Shown: piece by piece, positions 13,049 through 24,724 of the stretch | Layout: each line of letters begins with the position of its first letter | Position numbering within the stretch: the first letter of the stretch is position 1 | From: Umbelopsis ramanniana AG | Lineage: Eukaryota > Mucoromycota > Umbelopsidomycetes > Umbelopsidales > Umbelopsidaceae | Assembly (NCBI RefSeq): GCF_025399195.1 | Contig: NW_026252101.1 | Location: 248,001-312,000, forward strand | Reading direction: 5' to 3' | Length of the DNA stretch: 64,000 nt | Translations under genes and position numbers: made by a program | Notes under the pieces: model-generated | Databases searched by the model: none | The model's input: the letters and a program-made list of their open reading frames with translations, nothing else | Told to the model about the DNA's origin: nothing

Positions 13049-14893
13049 TTAATAAATATATACAAAGTTGGGATTCTGCATATCTGTCAAGTCATCGAAC
13101 GAGTGAGTCAGTTCTACATCCTTTTGTTCTTCTTGAGCCTGAAGCACCTTAGCCTTCTTAGCATTCTGATGGATGAAATAGAAACGAAGTCCCAACATGA
13201 CGCCGAACAATACACCATAGCATGCTAAATGGGCACCGAATCCTCGGATATATCGAGGAGCGTCCACTGCCTGGAAAACTTGTGGTCCTATTGGATAACA
13301 GTCGTTAGCAAAGTCATAGCATTTGGTATCGCAACTTCGGCGCATATCGCCTTTACATACCAATAGCATTTCCAGTAGCCCAAAGGATAAAGTTTATAGC
13401 GGTGGCAGTAGCCTTCTTGGTTTGTCCACCAACGTTACGAGTCAGTAGGGACATACACAGAGTAGAAGCAGCCCAGAAAGACAAGACCAGGTAGTAACTT
13501 AGGAGTAGGCCAACCTTGGTAGACATGCTTGTGTTTTGAACGGTCATCAGGACAACGGTACAGACAATGCTCCTATAAATACAATGAATTGAATTGTCAG
13601 TGTATGTGCTATCATGATTAAATTGTGAATATATGCAACTTACGGGACACAGTATGCCGTCATGATAAGCAAAGTTTGATTGTATCTCTTGGCCAGGTAC
13701 ATTGAAGAGAGACATACAATCATAATATATGAACCCAAGACCATGGCTAACAACTGAGTTTGCAAGACAGTGAATCCAAATCCAGTAATAATGATATTAG
13801 CAAAAGCTCCCAGACCAGATGTGGGGACAGTTGTAAGGAAGGAGATGAGACCGTAAGCCCAGACTTGAGGATCGCGGAAAGCTTCGAAGAACTGTTCTTT
13901 TCGGAATGTCCGGTTTTGTAAACCGGTTTGATTACTTCGAACACGCTCAATCATCAACTTCTTGTCTTCCTCAGTATAACATTTGGCTCTCATAGGACTG
14001 TCAGGCATGATGAAAAGGACAATCACACCCCAAATGAACGAAAAGGACCCATATGTTAAGAAGAGAGCTTGCCAAGACTTCAACGGACCAGACGTGATGT
14101 TTGTAAAGGCATAGGCGAGAAGACCGCCCACTATCTGTTGGAACCCATTCATTACATACCAGTATGTGACGATCTGAGCCTGCTCGTCTCTCCTGTACCA
14201 CATACTAGAAAGTGCAATGAAGATGGGCTGACAGCTTGCTTCAAAAATACCAAGCAATGTGCGAACGACCAGAAGACTGACAAAATTTTTGCATAGGGCG
14301 TGCATGGCAAGGACAATGGACCAACATATGATGTTGAAGGACAAAAATTTGCCGATAGGAACTCTTTGAATGATCCAGTTCAGCGGGTATTCCACAATCA
14401 AGATAGCGATGTAGATACATGTTGTTAGCCAGGCATACTAGTTATACAGTGGAAAATGGGTACATTGATTAGCTCAGCCCTAACAACTCCAATCATTATC
14501 GCACGTGATAGTTAAAGTTACCTGTTGTCCCACTAAACCAGCGTCCTTAGGCAAGTTCATGATGGACGAAAAGGCTAAGGTTCCCTTATCCAAAGCTTGT
14601 AAAAAGTATGTGAAGACAATGATGACCAGCACCCGTCGATCAATCAAACGTTTAAGCCTCTTATTGGTTTCGTCGTCAATGGGAATGACTTTTTCACTTG
14701 CGTACTTGGCGACTTCAGGATCCACACGATCGTAGTTCATGCCACTTTTCTTGTCATCGTTGGAGAGAACCTCCTCTAGATGATAAGAATCCTTGGGGTT
14801 CTTGGCAGAGTGATTTGATTGAGTCTCAGCTTGGTCGGCAGTCATTGGAGTGGCAGCTGGGGAAGCAAGATTGCGGGGAAGTAGGAACATCAA
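13049..14893 (-). CDS. MFS permease, allantoate/Dal5 (anion:cation symporter) family
   Basis: A plasma-membrane transporter for an organic anion such as allantoate, ureidosuccinate, nicotinate or a dipeptide. Four exons: 14522-14893, 13644-14437, 13361-13572 and 13049-13287; phases fit, 538 residues. A hydrophilic N-terminus (about 85 residues) precedes twelve predicted membrane segments. Family signs include DRRVLVIIVFTYFLQALDKG in TM1, the EYPLNWIIQRVPIGKFLS loop after TM2, RTLLGIFEASCQP in TM4, MWYRRDEQ, and the large central loop MPDSPMRAKCYTEEDK. It resembles Dal5/Tna1/Vht1-type carriers; the exact substrate cannot be read. The purine breakdown gene (OHCU decarboxylase) in this window is 40 kb away, so no cluster is implied. 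An alternative start is the Met 16 residues inside. Confidence 0.9.
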
Positions 14894-15440
14894 AACCCAA
14901 GAATTTTATAGCCTCCACATTTGGGCTTTTCGTTGTTAGGAAAGGTACATGTGGGTACTACAGCTTTGGTAAAAATGCTGTTTTAGTATGATGTTTTCTC
15001 ATGATCGGAAGGCTATCGCAACTTTGTTAAACTCTGTTTATGAGCTACCCCGGATCCCTTTTTTCGAAAGAAGGTATCGTCGCACTCATTCTGAGACAAA
15101 CAGCGGTGGATGAAGAGTGTACGTGCAGCCAAATCATTTTGTAGACGCGCTCGAGCAGAAAAATGCATTGATATCGGTGCCTGCATATCGGTCTAACGAG
15201 AGTTTTTAAAGCAAAGAGACAATCGTGAATAAAAATATAATGTGACAGTGGAACAAGTCAATAACAGCTAACCTCTCACAAAGTGTGGGGAAAAATTGAG
15301 CACAGTGCCAAATCACGGGCAGTATTCAAACCTTCTCTTCCGACTTCGAACTTGTCCCAGCTTCCACTCGCCTCTCTTTCGCTTTTAGAAAACTTTTCCC
15401 CGACTAGTCTTATCTTATTCTCCTGAAATCTCCTTGATAT
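14894..15440. promoter_or_regulatory. Divergent promoter region, permease and regulator-like gene
   Basis: It contains 547 bases between two outward-facing genes, so it must hold both promoters. No further gene seen. Confidence 0.5.
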
Positions 15441-17975
15441 ATGATAGAACAGTTGCAGTCGTCATCACCACCATTGCACAAAGCTTCGCCATCCAGTTTT
15501 TCTTCTTTCCAAACCGTTCAATTTCCCAGTCGCTCCTCCACATCATTCTTTAAAATCTCGCTCGACCCTAAATGCCAGCGTAATAATCACTCGCCTTCTC
15601 CCAAACTTAGTTCACCAACAGCAGACTCAAAAACGGATCCTTCAGCAAGCAACAAACGCCACCTGAGAAAACCCAGGCATCCACATGACCAGCCTGATGA
15701 AAACTACATGTTTCGCATCTTCACTCCTGGAGAGTATGATGCGATGCAAACGGCAGACAGCAAGTGGAGGGTAACAACTTCCAGTGATATTTCTGGGTCG
15801 TGGGATGGTATACCGTTTGCTGCAGAGGAGTACAGATCCGGAAAACAGCCAAAATTCATGGGCCGCCCACCCAAATCCAAATTGCCTAGACAATCCACCC
15901 AAATTTTGGACTTTCGTCCACAAGCCAATATAAAAAATGTGGCAATACCAGAAAGTAACCAGACACAAAAGCTGCGATTTGCACCTCCCTGTGGCATCGA
16001 ATCCCCACTTATTAAGTCCGAGAATAATCATACTGTAATACCGCGATCGGGACCCTTCACAGTCACTTCGTTAATAGATCCTGTCACACACGCCTATATA
16101 CGGAATCCAGGCGGCGCCGCACTATGGACTTGCACTACGGCAGGAGCGACCGAACGTCGATTGATGATCAATGTAACAAGAATTAGTGACATCAAGGCTA
16201 CCATGACGTCCTTATTATGCTTCTTACAAGATGGCTGGGAAGGGCTCAAGATATTTCAAGTCAACTGTGAACCCTCACTTGTGACACACCACTCTCTCTT
16301 GGACGCAGCGTGGGATAGCGATGAAAAAATCAGCCGACCCTCTCGATTTTCACAACGGCCGATTATTTTTATTAACAAGGACATTCTTCAAAAATACACT
16401 ATTCGTGCCTACAAAGAAGATGCGTACGACAGCGGTCTCAATGGCCCAAGAGAACAAGTCTCTTGGATCCCTGAATGGTACTCCATCAGTTTGACTGTAT
16501 TGCCCTTCGTGTATCCATTGATGAGTTCGAGTACCATGGAAAACGACGTTGCACTTCGTATGCTAGTTGATGCGGTAGTCCGCCAATACATGATCTGCGG
16601 AAATGGATATCATCCTCTTCTCTACCGACCCAGTGTCTTGGAAAAACTGGAAAAATTGGAAGACCCTTTGGAAGATGCTCTAATTTGTGCTATAGTCGCT
16701 GGTGAGCCTGAATTTTCTTTATGGTTGGTAAACCCCACACCTATGAGTAACCTCTCGGGTGTGGAGAAATCAGTAATGAAAATGAAAATCTAACTTTAAA
16801 TTCCTAAAAAAAAAAAAAAAATAGGTTGGGTACGGCACACCTTAATGATTCATATGCCTAATAGAGGTTTCCAAACTGTTGATAACATCCAGCCTTTGGA
16901 GATGCACTTTCGACAAAAGGCTTGGGAGCTCTTTAGTGAAATTTTTGACGAAACATCATACGAAGCGCTTTGGATTCTCTCTATTTTCATGCTGGGTTGC
17001 ACGTCCGAGCGGCACACAATGTATCATTATCTTGGAGTCCGCTATATCAATGAAATGAATCTATACGAAACCGTTCATGACCGAAAGCTACATGAACAAA
17101 CTACCGATCCTGAAGACAAATTTGTTCTGGAAATGAACCGAAGAGCGTGGTGGGACTGGTATCACAACAACGATTGCTGTAAGCTGATGCCTTGGGTGGA
17201 TTTCAATGACTTCGACTCGTTGATGATGCCACAACGAGTGCCAGATGAAAAAATTGAAGACTGGGCCAATATAGAATTCCACTTTCAGAGCAAAATGGCT
17301 TTACGAAACATTGAACGCAAGTTGGCAGATACCATTGAAGCCAACCCCGAAGAAGAAGCGCTATCTCAGGAAGAAGTGTCTTTCTTTGAAACCAAATTAA
17401 GTGAATGGCACAATTCTCAGCCTGACTTTCTACGTATTCCCGAAGAAGAAAATGTACTCCCATCGATGTGGGCTGTAGAGATAAATATTCGACATAATCT
17501 CACCAAAATGTCCCTCAATCGACTTTTTATTCAACACCACGAAGAACAACTCGTTGTCCCAACAAACAATGAAATGAATCCCCATACCGCGTTAGCGAAC
17601 TGTACCCAAGCCTGTGTTTTGATAACCGACCTCATGTATATATTGCATATCAAGCATTACTGCCGACCCCACATACGAACATGGCAACAGGTGTGCAGTA
17701 CGCTCATCGATATGATCGCCATGTTCGCAGAAAAATCCAATCAGTGCGATGCGCAGTGTCTTGCTGATGCACGAGGTGCTCTTGCAAAGTCTTTGTGGCT
17801 CCTTCAACAAAGCGATGCCTTTAACCGTCGCGTGCCTGGCTACGTTGAATATGGTGAAGTCGTTCAAGAAGCGATGGATCGATTAAATGTCGAGCGACTC
17901 TTATGGAAAGAAGAAGCAGCATGGGCCTACGATGTTGGCAGCGTTTATAACTACATTGATCATACCTGCTTGTAA
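15441..17975 (+). CDS. Protein with a fungal transcription-factor-like C-terminal region
   Basis: Two exons (15441-16701 and 16825-17975) give 803 residues; the splice joins into the continuous helix-rich stretch AIVAGWVRHTLMIHMP. Residues 1-150 are Ser/Pro/Lys-rich and disordered. From about 380 onward the protein is alpha-helical, with blocks such as MLVDAVVRQYMICGNGYHPLLYRPS, EALWILSIFMLGC, NRRAWWDWYHNNDC and a WAVEINIRHNLTKMSLNRLFIQHHEE block. These look like the middle homology region of fungal regulators. I find no Zn2Cys6 cluster, zinc finger or bZIP, so DNA binding is not shown. It may be a cofactor or an unrecognised DNA binder. The intron ends in a long A-run before TAG, which is unusual for an acceptor. 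Assignment as a regulator is inference. Confidence 0.7.
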
Positions 17976-18289
17976 AAGAAAACCATCATTGAAATAAAAA
18001 AGAAAAGTCAGCCAATACCGACTCTCAAAAACCCCGTTTGCTCGAACTTTCTCGCAATATTGACATAAAAATTCTCGTGTGTTTGGATTGGCTGCTTGCC
18101 TTGTAAAACTGCTGCGCTCATTGGCTGTTAGGCGTATGGATGGAACTTGCTGGAAACATTAGTATACTGGTACTGTAAACCACTTTTCAAAGGCAGCCCA
18201 AGATTTTTCTCTTGATCGTGAATAAAAGCAAACAACGCGCGGTCAACTTTGACGAGCGACTTTTTTATCCCTTTTCTCATCTCATAAAC
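17976..18289 (+). promoter_or_regulatory. HSP90 promoter with heat shock elements
   Basis: The 314 bases upstream of the HSP90 start contain HSE-type arrays of GAA/TTC units spaced by two bases: GAA-CT-TTC at 18044-18051 and GAA-CT-TGC-TG-GAA at 18143-18155 (middle unit one base off). A CCAAT-like box lies near 18011. These fit HSF1-driven induction, a known property of fungal HSP90 genes. Confidence 0.65.
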
Positions 18290-20496
18290 ATGTCTAGCGA
18301 GACCGAGACCTTCACTTTCCAGGCTGAGATTTCTCAGTTGATGAGCTTGATCATCAACACTTTCTACTCCAACAAGGTAAGTTTTTTGAATCTCTACTAA
18401 GGTGGCTCGCGAGTGCCTTTGCCACATGCCTGTTTATCAAAAAGTATTCATCAAAAACTAACGTTTCTTTCATTTCTTAATAGGAAATCTTCCTCCGTGA
18501 ACTTATCTCTAACGCCTCTGATGCTTTGGACAAAATCCGTTATCAAGCTTTGACCGATCCCTCCAAGCTCGACTCTGAGAAGGACCTCTATATCCGCATC
18601 ACCCCCGACAGGGAGCACAACATCCTCAGCATCCGTGATACTGGTATTGGTTTGACTAAGGCTGACTTGGTTAACAACTTGGGTACCATCGCCAAGTCTG
18701 GTACCAAGACTTTCATGGAGGCCCTTTCTTCCGGTGCTGATATTTCCATGATTGGTCAATTCGGTGTTGGTTTCTACTCTGCCTACCTTGTTGCCGACAA
18801 GGTCCAGGTCATCACCAAGCACAACGATGATGAACAATACATCTGGGAATCTGCCGCTGGTGGTTCTTTCACCATCACTCGTGATGAGGTCAACCCCCCT
18901 CTTGGCCGTGGTACCGAGATCCGTCTCTACATGAAGGAGGACCAACTTGAATACCTTGAGGAGAAGAAGATCAAGGATATCGTCAAGAAGCACTCCGAGT
19001 TCATCTCATACCCTATCCAGCTCGTCGTTGAGAAGGAAGTTGAGAAGGAAGTCTCTGACGATGAGGAAGAAGTTGAAGAATCCGAGGACAAGCCCAAGAT
19101 CGAGGAAATCGATGAGGAAGAAGAGAACAAGGAAAAGAAGAAGAAGACCATCAAGGAAAAGACCACTGATACCGAGGAGCTTAACAAGACCAAGCCTCTT
19201 TGGACCCGCAACCCTGAGGATATCAGCCAGGAGGAATATGGTGCCTTCTACAAGGCCCTCACCAACGACTGGGAAGAACCCCTTGGCGTCAAGCACTTCT
19301 CTGTTGAAGGTCAGCTCGAATTCCGTGCTATCCTCTTCCTTCCCAAGCGTGCTCCTTTCGACATGTTCGAGACCAAGAAGAAGCGCAACAACATCAAGTT
19401 GTACGTCCGTCGTGTCTTCATCATGGATGACTGCGAGGAACTCATTCCTGAGTGGCTCAACTTCATCAAGGGTGTTGTCGACTCTGAAGATCTTCCCCTT
19501 AACATTTCTCGTGAAATGCTCCAACAGAACAAGATTCTTAAGGTCATCCGCAAGAACCTTGTCAAGAAGTGCTTGGAAATGTTCGCTGAAGTCTCTGAAG
19601 ATAAGGAGAACTTCGCCAAGTTCTATGAATCTTTCTCCAAGAACATCAAGCTCGGTATCCACGAAGATGCCCAAAACCGCGGTAAGCTCGCTGAGCTCTT
19701 GCGTTACCACTCCACCAAGTCTGGTGATGAGATGACCTCTCTCAAGGACTATGTCACTCGCATGCCCGAAAAGCAACAAAACATCTACTACATCACTGGC
19801 GAGTCCCGCGCTGCCATTGAGCACTCTCCCTTCCTTGAAGCTCTCAAGAAGAAGAACTTTGAAGTCTTGTTGATGACTGACCCCATTGATGAGTATGCCA
19901 CCACTCAACTTAAGGACTACGATGGCAAGAAGCTTGTCTGCGTTACCAAGGAAGGTCTTGAACTCGAAGAAGATGAGGAGGAGAAGAAGGCTCGTGAAGA
20001 GGAAGAGAAGAAGTATGATGACCTCTGCAAGGCTGTCAAGGAAATCCTTGGTGACAAGGTTGAGAAGGTTGTTGTCTCCAACAAGCTTACTGACTCCCCA
20101 TGTGTTCTCACCACCGGTCAATTCGGTTGGTCTGCCAACATGGAGCGTATCATGAAGGCTCAAGCTCTCCGTGACTCCTCCATGTCCTCTTACATGGCCT
20201 CCAAGAAGACTCTTGAACTCAACCCTGACCACCCCATTGTCAAGACTCTCAAGGAAAAGGTCGCTGCTGACTCTTCTGACCGCACCGTCAAGGATCTCAC
20301 CACCCTCTTGTACGAGACCTCCCTTCTCACATCTGGTTTCTCCCTTGATGACCCCAACAACTTCGCCAACCGCATTCACCGTATGATCTCCCTTGGTCTT
20401 AACATTGATGCTGATGAGGAGACCCCTGCTGAGGAAACCTCTGATGTTCCCCCATTGGAGACTGCTGAGGCCTCTAAGATGGAGGAGGTCGATTAA
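18290..20496 (+). CDS. HSP90: Cytosolic HSP90 molecular chaperone
   Basis: An ATP-dependent dimeric chaperone for kinases, receptors and other clients. Two exons (18290-18376 and 18484-20496) give 699 residues, normal for cytosolic Hsp82/Hsp90. The ATPase domain shows [33 protein letters not shown] and [15 protein letters not shown]. An acidic/lysine-rich charged linker follows (about 205-260), then the middle domain with the WTRNPEDI and [10 protein letters not shown] stretches. The C-terminus is MEEVD, the TPR co-chaperone docking tail, which marks the cytosolic form and excludes the ER and mitochondrial paralogues. The single intron lies after codon 29. Codons are strongly biased toward C-ending forms, as expected for a highly expressed gene, and this bias also creates a long antisense open frame that is not a gene. 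Confidence 0.99.
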
Positions 20497-21590
20497 ATCG
20501 CTATAAACATGATATTACAAGAAGAAGAAAGGTTTTTCTAATTTAGAAGAGGTTATTTTCCACCATGCACCACAACTTTTTTTTTCGCAAAAATTTTTTT
20601 TCTCTCGACACAACTATACTGTTTTTTTCCCCTCTTTCTTTCCCCCTCATGTACATTTTTTTCTATAAGTTTGTTTAATTTTCTTTCACAAAAAGCATCA
20701 CTGACTTGACAGTAAAGTTTTCTGAAATCAACGGAAGGCGAAGGGTTTGCCCAGCCGTATTGATTGTTGTCCAAACAAAAATTGGAAAAGATGTGAAGTG
20801 AAATATGTGGAGACTTGTAAGTGTTTGGCGCAAACGTATTAGGAGAAGGTTTACCAGCTTGAAAGGCACTGGCCAGATACTTTGACATTAACATTGGAAC
20901 TTCCCCCTTGGCTTGATTTCAAGTTATGCAAGCGTGTGGCTTGTATTAGCACGCACCGTTATGTTTTCTCAGACCGCTAACACGTTTTCACTCGTAGAAC
21001 TTTTCTGCAAACCTTCCCAGTATTAACGCTTGCAACTAGGGTCCCAATCGGTAGGCAACAACCATGCTTCATGGAATCTAACACTAACTTCCTTTTACAT
21101 GTTACTTGATTCAACAAAACTGTTAAAATGCTATGGTGTGTGTAAAATAATTGCCGTGGAGGTTTCACTTGTGCACACTTTACATCTCAGTCATGCCTTT
21201 AAGTGTGACAAGACCCTAACATGGTGAAATATAGGACTCCTTCGCATTTCACTGCCTTTCTTCCGTAATGGACCAATTATCTCTATCCAGGGATTATGCC
21301 TCTTATTGACATCTCCTGAACTTGGCTTCAATTTTAACAATAGCCAACGTATAAATCATAGAATTTGGAATCTTCGTCTGTACACAAAAGGTATATGCTC
21401 TTCGCTATGCACAAGATCTAACGACAGCAAACTTTGAGCATGTAGTACGGTACGATTCTGATAACGCCACTCACTGCACCAAACCTACCCTTTAAATTCT
21501 ATCGAGCAGTACTGGGTATTGAAGTATCATCCCTACTTATATTAGATCTCCTTTTCCGTCTCTTTTCTCTTCTTTCCTTTCTGATTGATA
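20497..21590. other. Intergenic: HSP90 3' region and next promoter
   Basis: It begins with T-rich 3' UTR sequence. No exon with splice or domain support is present; short open frames on both strands look random. Confidence 0.5.
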
Positions 21591-22547
21591 ATGAACCGTT
21601 CGTGGCTTACACTGCTACTGTTGGCTGTATTGGTAACGACATGTAACGGGCTCTTATTAACATGGCCACCACCAAACTACAGTGTCACTATTTCCAGTGC
21701 CCTTCAAATCATGTGGAGGCGAACGGCCGATACTTCAGTATCTCCATTCATACCAGGTTACGTGACCATCTATCTCACAAACGATGGAGCACAAGGCAGT
21801 AATGCCACTATGATGGCGACAGGAATTTCAGATAGTTCGGGAACGACAGTTGTTTACGTCCCGTATTCGGTTCAGCCAGGAACATATTATATCTTTTTGA
21901 ACGACACAAACCCTCTTGAATCGATCGATGTAGGAGGTCCGTACAACTTCATCAAATTAGCCGCAGCCTCCACGCCTGCCGCTTCAACACCATCGCTGAC
22001 AGCAAATCCAGCAGAATCAACATCATCAAAGACGACCACATCGAATTCAGGTTGGAATTTTGGACTTCCACTGTTCATGGTACCAGTCATCATTATCATC
22101 GTGCTAGTGGCAAGTACCTATTCCCTTTTCACCTCGATGCTTTAGTACTTTAACTGATAAGTTTAACAGAAAGTAGGCTTGCTGGTGTACACCATCCGCC
22201 GTCGAGGATGGCGAGCGGTATTTAGGACCCCATGCTGCGGGAGACGTGGCCGTCGACAGAAAATTGTGGTGTATGAGACTCGTTATGTTGTGTACAATAC
22301 TGAGGTAGAAGGCAGCCAAACTCAAATAATAGGCCATTCTCCTGTTCCAATTGCACCCTATCCCATGATGTACGAAGGGCCGGAATACCCGTCGAGATAT
22401 TCAACGCATACCGTCTCCCATGCTCAGGCGTACGACACACCCTACTCGCCGGAACACCCGTCGACATACCCAACCCATACAGTAGTCTACCCACCAACAC
22501 ATATTTCAGAACAACCTCCGGAGTATCGACAATCAAAGTACTATTGA
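21591..22547 (+). CDS. Kre9/Knh1-like type I membrane protein with Tyr/Pro-rich cytoplasmic tail
   Basis: Two exons (21591-22113 and 22174-22547) give 298 residues. Residues 1-20 are a signal peptide (SWLTLLLLAVLVTTCNG). The ectodomain (about 22-125) starts LLLTWPPPNYSVTISSALQIMWRR and contains GYVTIYLTNDG and YYIFLNDTNP, like the Ser-Thr-rich/Kre9-Knh1 fold of fungal wall proteins. A Ser/Thr-rich stalk then leads to one membrane helix (FMVPVIIIIVLVAIGLLVY, spanning the splice), a stop-transfer RRRGW, a basic Cys-containing patch and a Tyr/Pro/His-rich tail. I chose the acceptor that keeps the helix hydrophobic; the alternative, three bases earlier in phase, would put Lys in it. The topology suits a wall-facing sensor or anchor, which is inference. 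Confidence 0.75.
22380..22488 (+). repeat. In-gene direct repeat, 69-base period
   Basis: Two copies of about 40 bases (22380-22419 and 22449-22488) encode PEYPSRYSTHTVSHA and PEHPSTYPTHTVVYP in the cytoplasmic tail of the preceding gene. The DNA itself is still similar, so the duplication is fairly recent. Confidence 0.7.
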
Positions 22548-22869
22548 TGGATGTTGTTGATTTCAAAGATATTTTTGACGTACTGGATGCAACTAACGGA
22601 AGCCGTTTCATATATGAGGAAGATAGATTCAATATTAATTATTATTTTCAAAACCTTGTCATAAAGATATCAACCATTGTCTCAATGTTCTTAAGACTCT
22701 ATGTAGTGCTAGATTTATCCTGATATTCATTTCCGATAGTTGCAACTGCGTTTGTGTGGAATTGGTTGGCAGTCAAAAATTTTGGGTGGTCGACGTCATC
22801 CATTTTTTGGGATGGTCAAGTCCCCTCACAGGCAAAACAGCAGCGAGCCGATTCGTTCATTACAACAAG
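22548..22869. other. Short intergenic region
   Basis: It is the 3' side of the membrane protein gene and the promoter of the next gene, both on the + strand. No other feature seen. Confidence 0.5.
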
Positions 22870-23684
22870 ATGGCCTCGAGAATTCTTGCACGATCTCGCC
22901 TTGTCCCATCGACTCGCCAAATCATTAGCCGACGTGGTTATGCATCTGAGCATGTAAAGCATGCTGGAGAAGAACCCAAATTCCAACCAGAGAGTATGTA
23001 GAATTTGACATTTATCGGAATGAAGATTCTATCTACCCATCATTACCCCCATGTACGGCAAAATGTACCCTTTACTAACTACAAATCGAATAATATTATA
23101 GCCTTTGGTAGCAATGCTTGGAGAAACTCCATGTTCGTCGTCATTGCTGGATTGGTTTGGTACAGAGTTGATCAACACATCACCACCTCTGGCGAAGTAA
23201 GTATACCTTTCATATGTGATTGCACCCACCACATCAATGGCCGTTTTCTATCTATCGAAAACTCGACATGGTAGTGTTACGTCAAATAATGGACCTGTAG
23301 CTAATTATCACGCGTATTAGGACAAGCATCCCATCACCAAGTGGGTTGAATACCACATGACTCCTGCCTCTGACAACGACCGTGTCGCTGCCGAACATCT
23401 CGACCAAGCTGTCGCCAAGGCTGAAGATAAGCTCTTATTCCAAGAGGCTAAGCGCTCTCCTATCTATCGCATGCGATACCCAGAGTAAGTAGACAAGGCG
23501 GGCAATGAGGGGAAAATAAGGGAGAAAAGGACACTGCATCGCGGGATTGCGTATGGGCTACGATTTGTGATTTTATGCCATATTCTAATTGTGACTATTT
23601 AGGTCCTTTGAACGCGCCAGCCCTCACGCCATTGCCGTTGGCTCACAAGCTGATCTCTCCGACCTCAAGGTCAAATACAACTAG
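22870..23684 (+). CDS. Small mitochondrial inner-membrane protein, probable complex I 17.8 kDa-like subunit
   Basis: Four exons (22870-22993, 23102-23196, 23321-23484 and 23603-23684) give 154 residues with matching phases. An Arg/Ser-rich start (MASRILARSRLVPSTRQIISRRGYA) looks like a mitochondrial presequence. Then come SNAWRNSMFVVIAGLVWYRVD, one membrane segment, and HPITKWVEYHMTP, followed by an Ala/Asp/Lys-rich matrix or intermembrane helix. Size and the membrane-helix followed by HPxTxWxEYxM pattern match the fungal accessory NADH:ubiquinone oxidoreductase 17.8 kDa subunit as I recall it. Another small respiratory-chain protein is possible. Biased codons fit high expression. Confidence 0.6.
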
Positions 23685-24035
23685 AGTGGATGCCAGCAAA
23701 AAAATAAACCCTGGTTGCTTGCTTGGTTCTACTGTTTAGAATTTTTTGTTATTATATAAAAAAGAAAAAGAAGAAAACTTATATGCCGTTCTGATATAAA
23801 AAAAGGTGTGATATAAACAAGATATTCCTGTTAAGCACTAAACGTCAGTGAGGGCAAGAGCGGAGTGTGCCCATGATCAAAAACATCCAACCTCCGAGCA
23901 CAACAACACAAAAAAAAACTGGTTGGCTAACCCTGTGCTCAAGCAAAAAAAGCCGATCAACTTTTTTGACTCTCTTCTTTTCTTATTCTTTCTCCTCATC
24001 TCATTCTGCTTAGTACCCTTAATATCAAACGTATC
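23685..24035. other. Short intergenic region
   Basis: It holds AT-rich 3' UTR sequence of the respiratory gene, then a pyrimidine-rich leader before the next start. No gene seen. Confidence 0.5.
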
Positions 24036-24724
24036 ATGACCGACTTCACCCTTGTGGCTCCTGAACCTCTCCGTTTTTCCAACTCTCAACCTGAATCGCT
24101 TCACTATGCTGTAACATGTTCACTTGGAGATGATGACCAGAGTTACACATCTTCGTCATGGTCCGTACTGAGCGATTTTGAGGAACCAGCAGGGTAAGTA
24201 GTACGCAGCGAATCTTTTGATCAACGGGGCATTTTTTTTTCTTCCATGTTTATTTTTATCTGTACCTCTTTTCTGATCTTAAACCCTCCTTTGTCCTCCA
24301 GGTCGAACGATTCTTCTGAGACATCCGCCTATACCGAGTTCCAAGAGATTATCAACTCTTCTCGGTGTGCTCATCGAGACAGCTATCAAGGGAATCTTGG
24401 ACTCATCACTAAGCTAGTTCAGACCCTTCGCGAGCATGTCCCAGGTAAGAAGCATGTTCATGATAGCGTAACAGGCTGAAGTCCAGATGTGCTGATTTGT
24501 TGGTTATTTTTTCCTTTTTCCACCCCGCCCGGCTCTCTTCTCCGCTTTCGCTTGTCTCTTGTTGGTAACTATCAGCCTCACCCGTTCCTCGAAGTCACAA
24601 TCCACTGCCCAACAATGCCACTTTCGCCACCTTAGCGGCTGCTCACTCCAAGCGTGCTAGCTCTTGCACACCCTCTGTGCTGACTTCCGCGTTGGAAGGC
24701 TACCCCGTTGGCAAGGCTTTCTAA
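24036..24724 (+). CDS. Small unrecognised protein (149 residues)
   Basis: Three exons (24036-24193, 24302-24444 and 24576-24724) join in phase with good donors (GTAAGT, GTAAGA). I do not recognise the family. The N-terminal 50 residues are acidic and Ser-rich (DDDQSYTSSSWSVLSDFEEP). The middle is helical (SAYTEFQEIINSSR, LGLITKLVQTLREHVP) and the end is Ala/Ser/Pro-rich, ending GYPVGKAF. There is no signal peptide or membrane segment. It may be a lineage-specific regulator; no function is assigned. Confidence 0.65.

Noticed and set aside
18451-18993. Second antisense frame over HSP90
   Set aside because: It has the same cause and no domain; the sense strand is unmistakable HSP90.
19006-20379. 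Long open frame (457 residues) antisense to HSP90
   Set aside because: It mirrors the codon-biased HSP90 gene; C-ending codons remove antisense stops. The product is Leu/Val/Glu-rich without domains.
20553-20894. 113-residue minus-strand frame after HSP90
   Set aside because: It lies in the HSP90 3' UTR, and the Lys-rich end is a translated homopolymer.
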